NCBI GenBank assembly: GCA_902464405.1
Contig: CABQJD010000011.1
Span: forward strand, 1 to 59,675
DNA from: an uncultured Actinomycetaceae bacterium
GTDB taxonomy: Bacteria > Actinomycetota > Actinomycetes > Actinomycetales > Actinomycetaceae
Length of the DNA stretch: 59,675 nucleotides
Reading direction: 5' to 3'
Shown here: one piece after another, positions 16,742 through 24,058 of the stretch
Position numbering within the stretch: position 1 is the stretch's first letter
Layout of the letters: each line of letters begins with the position of its first letter
The notes under the pieces: generated by a model
What the model was told of the DNA's origin: nothing
What the model saw: only the letters and a program-made list of their open reading frames with translations
Database searches by the model: none
Made by a program: the position numbers and the translations under genes

Positions 16742-18042
16742 TTATTCATCGTCGCTAGAGGTGTGCGCTCGATTCTTTTTCAACTCTTCTAAGCGCTCGT
16801 TGCGTAATTGGCGGCGAGCTTCTTTCGGAGGAAGATGCTGGGCGATATTTTGATCAAAATGTTGCCAATATGCTTTGGAATATTCAGAAAATGGTCTCAC
16901 AGGCCCGCCTGGGCGCTCGTTCATCGAGACTAAATATGGGTATATATCGTGCCCGCGCATATAGAGAATTATGGCATTAACCGCAGCAGCGAGGGGGACG
17001 CTAAAAAGTGCACCTGGTATGCCGCCTAGAGCCGTGCCGCCAGCAACGAGAAGCACTATAGCAAGAGCATGCATATTCAATGCGTTTCCTTGAAGAAGCG
17101 GCTGGAGAATATGCCCTTCTACTTGCTGCACAAGTAAGACGCCAGCAAGCATAATTAGAGCCATCACGAAACTGCCTGTATTGACCAGCACAACGAGCAC
17201 AGCGATTGAGCCAGATAGGAGAGCTCCCACAATCGGGATAAAGGCACCGAGGAATACGAGCGCAGCAATCGGGAATACGAGAGATAAAGGAGTCTTGAGG
17301 CATGCTGCAAAAATAGCGATACCCACGGCATCAACGAGAGCTACGATTGCCTGCGTTCGGGCATAGTTTCCGATCGTCACCCACGCGCGGATTCCTGCTT
17401 CATTTGCATCATCGCGATAGCGTGGCGGCAGGAGGCGAATGCACCAATGCCAGATTCCACGTCCGTCTTTAAGGAAGAAAAAGAGTGCAAAAATGTGAGG
17501 ATGAACCCAGCAAAGAATGAAGTGATAGAAGAGCTGGCATTCAACACACCGCCGATGATTTGCTCGGAGTTATTTTTCAAAATTTTTTGTACGTCATTCC
17601 ATGCTGTATCAATGTAACTTTGCATATCGGGAAATGTTTGTATAGCCCATGCGATAAGCGTATTGATACCATGTTCGACGTTTGTGCCAAGAGCTGTGAA
17701 CCCTTGGTATATTCCTGTGCCAGAGCCGCCGAGAATCGCGCCAAGAATCAGCAAAATTGCTAAGAGAGTAACGCCGGCTGCGGCAGCTGGCGGCCAATGG
17801 GCTTTGGTGCGAAGTGCATTATTGATTGGCGCTGAAACGACCGCTAGGAGCAAAGCGACGAGCAAAGCTATTAAGAGTAAAGAAAATTTGAGCATAATCC
17901 AGCCAATGAGGGCAGCTGCGGCAGCTACGGCAAGCAGACGCCATGCCCAGGCAGCCATAATAGTGAGTGCTGGTGGGATCAGCGTATGTGAGAGATGCTC
18001 GCCCGATTGAGCGTCGCTATGAAAGTTTTCTTCGCTTAGCAT
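16742..18042 (-). pseudogene. AI-2E-type permease, frameshifted
   Basis: A membrane permease of the AI-2E/YhhT family split between two frames. The N-terminal part (start at 18042, with AGGAGAATCT before the ATG) runs through the first helices and then leaves frame. The C-terminal part resumes in another frame at about 17485, where the decoded sequence is FFFLKDGRGIWHWCIRL, followed by VTIGNYARTQAIVALVDAVG through the end. Comparison with the intact paralogue at 21878-23230 places the lesion in a T5 run of the coding strand (plus-strand A5 at 17489-17493) where six would restore the frame (TTTFFALFFFLKDG-like). Everything else reads as an intact protein of about 433 residues. It may be a recent pseudogene, a phase-variable gene or a sequencing error. 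Confidence 0.85.
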
Positions 18043-18103
18043 AGATTCTCCTATCTGCAACTTCCGCTTAAGTCTACTCATTTATCTACTCATTTTCTTG
18101 AAA

Positions 18104-18129
18104 AACTGCACGAAGGAACTGCACGAAGG
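18104..18129. repeat. Two tandem 13-bp repeats
   Basis: AACTGCACGAAGG occurs twice without gap in the intergenic region between the frameshifted permease and the surface-protein gene. Confidence 0.75.
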
Positions 18130-18134
18130 AGGCG

Positions 18135-18154
18135 TATACCTCAGATGAGGTATA
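18135..18154. promoter_or_regulatory. Perfect 9-bp inverted repeat, possible operator
   Basis: TATACCTCA and TGAGGTATA flank a 2-nt centre. The palindrome lies between divergent genes, about 90 bp from the permease start and 107 bp from the surface-protein start, so a dimeric regulator could control either. TTGACA at 18190-18195 could be a -35 element for the surface gene, but no well-spaced -10 follows. No regulator gene is adjacent. Confidence 0.45.
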
Positions 18155-18242
18155 GGAGTAGAAGCGTGTGGTGAGGATACGAGTTTTCATTGACAGGGGT
18201 ATTTTCTTTAGAATAGTGCCGATAAGTATAAAAAATATGTAT

Positions 18243-18259
18243 GGGGGGGGGAAAAAAAA
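18243..18259 (+). repeat. G9-A8 homopolymer tract at the start of the surface-protein gene
   Basis: Nine G followed by eight A lie directly upstream of the likely ATG at 18262 and inside the longer frame beginning at 18241. Such tracts slip readily during replication. Changes would alter ribosome-binding-site spacing for the 18262 start, or the reading frame for the 18241 start. Confidence 0.8.
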
Positions 18260-18261
18260 TA

Positions 18262-21009
18262 ATGCTTAGATTTACTAAGTTGAAGGGTGTGTGCGCATCG
18301 CTTGCCGCGCTTTTGCTCTTCTTTCCGTTTGTTTATGCTCCTGCGGCACTTGCTTCAGGAACTGAATATTATGTGGCTAAATCGGATAGCTCGGGTGCAG
18401 TGGGCGACGGTACAATGGCTAAGCCATTTCGAGGGCTAGCCCAGGCGATGGAGAAGGTGAGCAATGGAGATACGCTTGTGCTCACAGAAGATATTCTTCA
18501 TGCGGAAGAAAATCCTGGCGGCGGTTTCACTTTTAAAAAGAGCGTGACGATTAAGGGTAATTCCCACACGCTCACTTTCCGCGGCACAGAGCTATTTTTC
18601 GATGCGAACGTAAATTTTGATTCTCTTTCGTTAAGCGTTGTGCCTAATGGCACAGAGCAAACGAATTTGTGGGCGCAGGGCCATGATCTGAGCTTCGCTA
18701 ATGTGACGACGAAGCTCACTGGCGTAAACCAAAATGATTGGCGTCCCATTATTTACACGGGCAGTAAAACGGGAAGTGCCACAGGAAAATCTACGATCAC
18801 TATTTCTGGTGGAAATAGCGAGAGCCGTTTTAAGCAGATCGTGATTGGTGATGCTCAGGGTGGTGCAATGAGCGCCACAGTCGTTATCGATTCGCAGTTT
18901 GCACAGGTAGATCAGGGAATTCAATCGACTACTTCTGGTGAAGTATCTGTGACGTCTAAATCGAGTAACGTAAAGAAGTTTTCGGGAAATGTAGCAAACC
19001 CGAATGAGAGCGTAATTTTTGATGGCGTTAAAGTATATTCGGCTGATCTGAGCGGTATCGATAACGTGACCTTAAAGGGCAAAGCTGAAGTTACGCCCAC
19101 ATCTGTCTCGTCGTCATACGGAAAATTCGATATTGAAGACGGCGCTCAGCTACTGCTCAATAATGCGAATGTGAAAGAAATAAACGTCAGTTCAATTGCT
19201 GGATCTGGGCGAATAGTGCTGGGTGCAGACAGCACACTCAAAGCAGATAGCGTTGATGGAGCTGTGACGGTTGAGGCTCGTGTATGGAACGATTCTGATC
19301 GCAAGAAGCTGCTCGCTCGAGAATTTTTCACAGCAACAACGGTTAATGCAGAGCCGAAAGTACTGGTGAAAAAATCTGGTGAAGAAACGCCTGTTGCTAA
19401 AAATGCTGAAGGCAAGTGGCTTGGAGCTGCTGAATCTGAGCAAAAACCTCCTACGCCTCCTGCTCCGCCATCAAAAATTGAATTTTCTGCTCCTAAAGAT
19501 CCAGTTGTTCTTCCCGACGGGCAAAAGGTAGATGCTGCGTATGTGTATAAGCTGCTGACGCCTCCAGCAGGAGTAACGGTTGGTCCTGAGCAGTCGAAGC
19601 CTAATACTGTGGTTGCAGGCGGCAAATATCGCGGATATTTGTATACAGATTCGACGAAACTTCCTGCAGTGAATCAATTCGGTACATTTACTATTAACGT
19701 GTTTTTTGTTGACGACGTGATGAATACGAAACAGCAATTAGTTGTCACTCTCGTTCGCAATAAGCCAGCGAAACCAGAAGACACGTCTGTGGCCTCAGAG
19801 TGGATTGACAGCACTGAAGCTGATGCGAAGATCTGCGAAACTAAAAAAGTGAAGCAGACACAAACAAAGACGAATACCACATATGTATGGAGTGACGAAA
19901 GCGGCACTTGGCTTGCTCAGACCACCCATACTAGTGAGACGCGCCTTCGGGATATGAATGATGCTGAGCTGCAAGCGTGTGCAGTGAAACCAGCTGATAT
20001 CGTTGAAACGAGCGAGTGGGCTGATGGCACTGCTACAAGCGACTGGGATTATACAGAGCATAAAGTCACGCAGTATCGAACTGTTGTGACGACCCCGTAT
20101 AAGTGGGATAGTACTACGCATATGTATGTGCCAGATCCAGATAATGCAGTGACTGAGAAACAGTCGCAAAAGCGTGATATGACGTCAAGTGAAGTAAAAG
20201 CTGGTACTCCACGCCCTCAAGATGTGGTGGCATATGGGGAATGGTCTGATATTGCTGGTTCGAACGATTGCGCTTCCTTGACTGTGAAACAAACTCGCAC
20301 AGTCACCACAACTTCCCACGTATGGAACGAAGCAGCAAAGAAATGGGAGCTGGATAGTGCGCATGCTGTTGTGACGAAAGAAGAACACACCCGCATGATG
20401 AACGATCAAGAAAAACAGCTGTGTGCTCCGCCTGCACCAACTCCAAAAGAGATTGGTGATTTTACCGCGCCGTATTCAAATGTTGGTGCTGGTGCTCACG
20501 ATCCTGCAAGCTGCAGCGTCAGCCCTTATGTGAAAATTACTCAGCATGATCACGTCACGTTTACTCTCACAATCGATGGGAAGAATGTGCCAGTTGAGTT
20601 TGATAACGGCGTGATGACGTATGAGTATCCTTATGGCTCAACAGCTGTTGTGAAAGCTGCTGCTGAGGCAGGCTATCAATTTACTGGCGGTGTGATTGAA
20701 GAAACGTGGCAGTGGACTGCGCCAACTCGCGATTCACTCAACTGTACACCAGATAAGCCGCAGCCAGATAAGCCGTCGGGAGAAAAACCAGATACTGGTA
20801 AACAAAATCCAGGAACTAGCGATACGACGACTGGAGAAACTGCTACTCGCGCTCGTGAACCAAAGATTGAGCAGCAAGCAGCAGCTATGCGCACGAGTGC
20901 ATCTTCCTTATCTGAAACGGGTACATCATTAGGTGGCGTTGCACTCTTAAGTATGGTGCTTATGCTGACTGCCGCTATGATATTGCGCGTAAAGAGGAAT
21001 ATGCGCTAG
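18262..21009 (+). CDS. Sortase-anchored surface protein with beta-helix-like, Rib-like and repeat regions
   Basis: A 915-residue exported protein, not recognised as a named family member. It has a signal peptide (LKGVCASLAALLLFFPF... to about residue 32). The region after it (YYVAKSDSSGAVGDGTMAKPF...GDTLVL) looks like a pectate-lyase-type beta-helix start. A Rib/alpha-like module follows (PAGVTVGPEQSKPNTVVAGGKY...). Three repeats of about 65-70 residues then begin at SEWIDSTEA, SEWADGTAT and GEWSDIAGS, each with a VKQTxT/VTQYRT strand and YVW/YKW/HVW. The C-terminus is a charged Pro-rich spacer, LSETG (residues 883-887), a hydrophobic helix and KRNMR, a sorting signal of non-canonical form. 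The start at 18262 gives a clean signal peptide; 18241 is an alternative. Probably an adhesin, but that is inference. Confidence 0.75.
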   Translation: MLRFTKLKGVCASLAALLLFFPFVYAPAALASGTEYYVAKSDSSGAVGDGTMAKPFRGLAQAMEKVSNGDTLVLTEDILHAEENPGGGFTFKKSVTIKGNSHTLTFRGTELFFDANVNFDSLSLSVVPNGTEQTNLWAQGHDLSFANVTTKLTGVNQNDWRPIIYTGSKTGSATGKSTITISGGNSESRFKQIVIGDAQGGAMSATVVIDSQFAQVDQGIQSTTSGEVSVTSKSSNVKKFSGNVANPNESVIFDGVKVYSADLSGIDNVTLKGKAEVTPTSVSSSYGKFDIEDGAQLLLNNANVKEINVSSIAGSGRIVLGADSTLKADSVDGAVTVEARVWNDSDRKKLLAREFFTATTVNAEPKVLVKKSGEETPVAKNAEGKWLGAAESEQKPPTPPAPPSKIEFSAPKDPVVLPDGQKVDAAYVYKLLTPPAGVTVGPEQSKPNTVVAGGKYRGYLYTDSTKLPAVNQFGTFTINVFFVDDVMNTKQQLVVTLVRNKPAKPEDTSVASEWIDSTEADAKICETKKVKQTQTKTNTTYVWSDESGTWLAQTTHTSETRLRDMNDAELQACAVKPADIVETSEWADGTATSDWDYTEHKVTQYRTVVTTPYKWDSTTHMYVPDPDNAVTEKQSQKRDMTSSEVKAGTPRPQDVVAYGEWSDIAGSNDCASLTVKQTRTVTTTSHVWNEAAKKWELDSAHAVVTKEEHTRMMNDQEKQLCAPPAPTPKEIGDFTAPYSNVGAGAHDPASCSVSPYVKITQHDHVTFTLTIDGKNVPVEFDNGVMTYEYPYGSTAVVKAAAEAGYQFTGGVIEETWQWTAPTRDSLNCTPDKPQPDKPSGEKPDTGKQNPGTSDTTTGETATRAREPKIEQQAAAMRTSASSLSETGTSLGGVALLSMVLMLTAAMILRVKRNMR

Positions 21010-21038
21010 CTGTAGCTTTCAATTTCTCAAACATCAAA

Positions 21039-21081
21039 ATCAAGGGATGCGTTCCAGTTTCAGCTGGGCGCATCCCTTGAT
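21039..21081 (+). terminator. 13-bp stem-loop after the surface-protein gene
   Basis: Arms ATCAAGGGATGCG (21039-21051) and its exact complement (21069-21081) enclose a 17-nt loop. No U-run follows on the plus strand, so it may be a weak terminator or an mRNA 3'-end stabiliser. Confidence 0.5.
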
Positions 21082-21110
21082 GCGACCATTGGCATATCGG
21101 GAGGATCCGT

Positions 21111-21800
21111 ATGGTACGGGAAAAGAATGCGGCGCACGAACTGGATATCAGTGAGAGCGAACTCGATGCGCGTTTAGCGCGTTTTGATGCTTTTCCTACG
21201 AAAGAGCAGAGAGCAGGAGGTCTTCCGAGAGCCTCTGCAGCATGGATGCTTACTTTGAGCCTCGTCGGTATGTTTGCTTCGCTTGAACTAATTATGGCAG
21301 AAAAGGCGAAGCTGACTGCTCCAGATACGGATCTTGCATGTGATCTCAACTCTCTTATCGGGTGTGGAAAATGGATAGGCGCATGGCAAAATGCACTCTT
21401 TTTTGGAATTTCTAATTCTGTGCTTGGATTAGCCTTTTTTGCTGGCGTTGCAGCTCTCGCACTCGTATTGCTCACAGGAGGACGCTTCGGAAAGCTCCTA
21501 TGGCAGGCTTTATGCGTTGCTATGATGCTCGCAATTGTGTGGGTGCTCTGGTTTCAATATCAATCGTTTATTGTCGCGCGTTCGATTTGCCCATACTGCT
21601 TCGTGACGTGGATAGCCACTATTCCCTTAGCTGTGCTTGTGTGGGCGCGTGCGCTTCAAGCAGGGCAGTGGGGTGAGCGCGTAGAGCCTTTCGGGCGAGT
21701 GTTTGTACGAAATCATTTTGTCGTTATTGCTGCATGGTATGCCGCGCTAGCGATCTTTACTCTCGTATGGTTTTGGGATACGTGGGTAAGGATATTCTAG
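21111..21800 (+). CDS. Vitamin K epoxide reductase (VKOR) family protein
   Basis: A 229-residue four-to-five-helix membrane protein of the VKOR family. In actinobacteria these proteins reoxidise DsbA-like thiol oxidases and pass electrons to quinone, supporting disulfide formation in exported proteins. The loop cysteines DLACDLNSLIGCGKW (about residues 75-89) and the active-site CPYCFVTW (about 161-168) are present. GGGAGGA precedes the ATG. It stands beside a surface protein with several cysteines in its repeats, which would be a plausible client, though this link is inferred. No DsbA-like gene is fused or adjacent. Confidence 0.9.
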   Translation: MVREKNAAHELDISESELDARLARFDAFPTKEQRAGGLPRASAAWMLTLSLVGMFASLELIMAEKAKLTAPDTDLACDLNSLIGCGKWIGAWQNALFFGISNSVLGLAFFAGVAALALVLLTGGRFGKLLWQALCVAMMLAIVWVLWFQYQSFIVARSICPYCFVTWIATIPLAVLVWARALQAGQWGERVEPFGRVFVRNHFVVIAAWYAALAIFTLVWFWDTWVRIF

Positions 21801-21877
21801 TTTGCTAGCTTTTTAAGCTCTATGGGGATGCGGAGTCTAAGATCGGAAACTCGATCTGGATCTTGTTTGGAAAACTC

Positions 21878-23230
21878 TCAACGATCTTGTTTCCCATTCT
21901 TAGCTCGCGCCGCCTTTTTTGCTTCACGTTTAGCTTTGCGAGCTTCTCGTGGTGGTAATTGCTGAGCTACATTTTCTTCAAAATCATTCCAGTGAGCTTG
22001 AGCGTAATACTCAAATTCTTTATAAGGCCCGCCTGGACGATTAGTCTGTGTGCGCAAGTAAGGATAAGTATCGTGCCCGTGCAGATACAAAATCATCGTG
22101 TTGATAGCTGCAGCTAGCGGAACCGTAAAGAGAGCGCCAAAGATTCCTGCAATCGTCGATCCTGCCATCACTAAAATCAAAATCGCCCAAGCGTGGATAT
22201 TCAAGGCGTTTCCTTGCAAAAACGGGGAAATAAGATTGCCTTCGATCTGCTGGATCACAAGTACGCCGATAAGCATTATGAGTGCGGGAATCCACTGCCC
22301 AGTATTCACAAGTACTACCAATACTGCCACAGCTCCAGAAAGCAAAGCGCCGACGATAGGAATAAATGCGCAGAGGAAAACTATTGCTGCGATCGGAAAA
22401 ACTAAGGTGAAAGGCGTGCCCAGGCAGGCAGCGACCACAGAAATAGCGACGGCATCAAAGAGAGCCACAATCGTCTGAGTGCGTGCATAGTTGCCGAGCG
22501 TCACCCATGCGCGAATGCCTGCTTCGTTTGTTTGAGTGCGATATTGTGCAGGCCAGAGCCGCACGAACCATTGCCATAATCCGCGCCCGTCTTTAAGGAA
22601 GAAGAAAAGGGAGAAAAATACAAGGACGAGAGAAGTAATGAATGTGCTCACAGAAGAGCTGATACTTATGACTCCACCTGCAATTTGTCCGCTATGATTC
22701 GTGAGGAAGCGCTGCGCTTGTGCCCACCCTTCATTTACTTTTGTCTGCAGCTGAGGGAAGGTGTCATTTACCCACGAGATAACCGTCTGGGCACCGTTTT
22801 GGATATTTTCTCCCAGATCGGTAAATCCTTGATAAAGACCTGTGCCAGAACCATAGAGAAGCACGATGAGGAAACCAAATACCAATAAAACGCCGCATCC
22901 AGCAGCCAGTGCACTTGGCCAATGCCATGTATCGCGCAGAAACCCGACGAAAGGCTGTACTACAACTGCGATGAGCAGAGCAATGAGAATAGAAATAATA
23001 ATCACTGAAAATTTGAGTGCTAACCATAGGAATACAGCTGCGGAAGCGAGGACGATGAGGAAACGCCAGCCCCATGCTGATGAAGTGACGAGGGCTGGGG
23101 CAACTGCCGAACGCTGCTGATCGTTGCACTCTTCGTGATGTATAGGCTCAGCGCTAGTATGGTGGCATTGCTGCTGTGTGCATGAAGACCCCTGAGGGTG
23201 GTTATTAAACAGTGATTGAAGAAAACCCAT
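21878..23230 (-). CDS. AI-2E-type permease, intact paralogue
   Basis: A 450-residue membrane protein of the AI-2E/YhhT permease family with about eight hydrophobic segments and the family blocks SLFFFLKDGRGLWQWFVRL, TLGNYARTQTIVALFDAVA and AFIPIVGALLSGAVAVLVVL. The cytoplasmic C-terminus is basic. It is closely similar, almost residue by residue over the C-terminal half, to the frameshifted copy at 16742-18042. The start at 23230 has AAGGA about 7 nt upstream; the frame is open further but without support. Export of autoinducer-2 is known only for a few members; the substrate here is unknown. Confidence 0.87.
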   Translation of the reverse strand: MGFLQSLFNNHPQGSSCTQQQCHHTSAEPIHHEECNDQQRSAVAPALVTSSAWGWRFLIVLASAAVFLWLALKFSVIIISILIALLIAVVVQPFVGFLRDTWHWPSALAAGCGVLLVFGFLIVLLYGSGTGLYQGFTDLGENIQNGAQTVISWVNDTFPQLQTKVNEGWAQAQRFLTNHSGQIAGGVISISSSVSTFITSLVLVFFSLFFFLKDGRGLWQWFVRLWPAQYRTQTNEAGIRAWVTLGNYARTQTIVALFDAVAISVVAACLGTPFTLVFPIAAIVFLCAFIPIVGALLSGAVAVLVVLVNTGQWIPALIMLIGVLVIQQIEGNLISPFLQGNALNIHAWAILILVMAGSTIAGIFGALFTVPLAAAINTMILYLHGHDTYPYLRTQTNRPGGPYKEFEYYAQAHWNDFEENVAQQLPPREARKAKREAKKAARAKNGKQDR

Positions 23231-23334
23231 TTTCGTATCCTTGTGAATATGTAGATGAGGCAGAGAAGGTGCGTGAATATGCTGAATATACAAAATAAGG
23301 CAGGGGGAAGATGCGCGCGAAGTAGAGGAGATGC

Positions 23335-23775
23335 TCAGAGGCTGCAAGAATGCATATGCGGCGGCACATTAGCTTCGTAGCCAAGCTCGCATAAGGCTGA
23401 GCGTACGCGGTTCATTGCGTCATCGAGCTCTGAATCTGCAACGGTATGAGCGTTTCCTTGCCGAATATCGCTATGAGTTTTTGCAGGCATCACGTGAATA
23501 TGGCAATGTGGCACATCAAATCCGAGTATGCTCATCACAGGGCGAGTGATATTAAATGCCCGCATCTGCGCTTTTCCAATGATTTGGGCGACGTGTGCCA
23601 TGCGGGAGAAAACGTTTGGATCAACGTCGATATATTTATCCGTTTCCTCTCGGGGCACAATCAATATATGCCCAGGCTGTACAGGTTCGATTGTGGCAAA
23701 AGCTACGCATACGTCGTCTGCCCATACAAAACGTCCTGGAAGCTCCCCAGCAATGATTTTAGAAAAAACACTCAT
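23335..23775 (-). CDS. HIT-family nucleotide hydrolase/transferase
   Basis: A 146-residue histidine-triad protein. The N-terminus (FSKIIAGELPGRFVWADDVCVAF) and PGHILIVPREE are typical, and the catalytic triad is HCHIHVMPAK (about residues 110-119). Such proteins hydrolyse or transfer AMP from nucleotide conjugates; the substrate cannot be told. A TAAACT hexamer ends exactly 6 nt before the ATG with no ribosome-binding site, so the gene is probably leaderless. It is divergent from leuS and about 100 bp upstream of the intact permease. Confidence 0.9.
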   Translation of the reverse strand: MSVFSKIIAGELPGRFVWADDVCVAFATIEPVQPGHILIVPREETDKYIDVDPNVFSRMAHVAQIIGKAQMRAFNITRPVMSILGFDVPHCHIHVMPAKTHSDIRQGNAHTVADSELDDAMNRVRSALCELGYEANVPPHMHSCSL

Positions 23776-23781
23776 ACCGTC

Positions 23782-23787
23782 AGTTTA
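23782..23787 (-). promoter_or_regulatory. Possible -10 hexamer, leaderless start of the HIT gene
   Basis: TAAACT on the minus strand fits TANNNT and ends exactly 6 nt before the ATG at 23775. Confidence 0.45.
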
Positions 23788-23911
23788 GCGCGATTTCATA
23801 TTCTTTTCTCAGCCAGGTTGAGTGCGAGCTTTTTAGGGGAGAGTGGGTGTAGCGGCTGTGTTCGTTAAGCTATGGCGTTCGTTTTCTCTTGTGAAAGTAA
23901 ATACACGCCTG

Positions 23912-23935
23912 GTGTGAACGTAAGTGTGAACGTAA
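23912..23935. repeat. Two tandem 12-bp repeats upstream of leuS
   Basis: GTGTGAACGTAA occurs twice without gap, about 125 bp before the leuS start. A related GTGAAAGTAA lies just upstream at about 23891-23900. No T-box leader was recognised. Confidence 0.7.
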
Positions 23936-24058
23936 AAGCAAGGCGTGCTGTGTGCTCTAGCAGGCATTGCGTGGACTGATTGTGAGTCTTCCCCTCTGCC
24001 TGCGCTAGGATTAGTGCGGATATATTGCGAAAATACCTCGTGGCATGAAGGAGAAGAT

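Noticed and set aside
16168..16749. Long minus-strand open frame of 193 codons next to the frameshifted permease
   Set aside because: Composition is rich in Ser, His, Cys and Arg with no recognisable motif or ribosome-binding site; it also overlaps the permease end. Looks like a chance opening.
18190..18214. TTGACA and TAGAAT as a promoter for the surface-protein gene
   Set aside because: The spacing is only 13 nt, too short for a normal sigma-70-type promoter; no other -10 fits.
23790..24058. Possible T-box or leader peptide controlling leuS
   Set aside because: No TGGTACCGCG-type T-box sequence and no leucine-rich short frame with a terminator was found.
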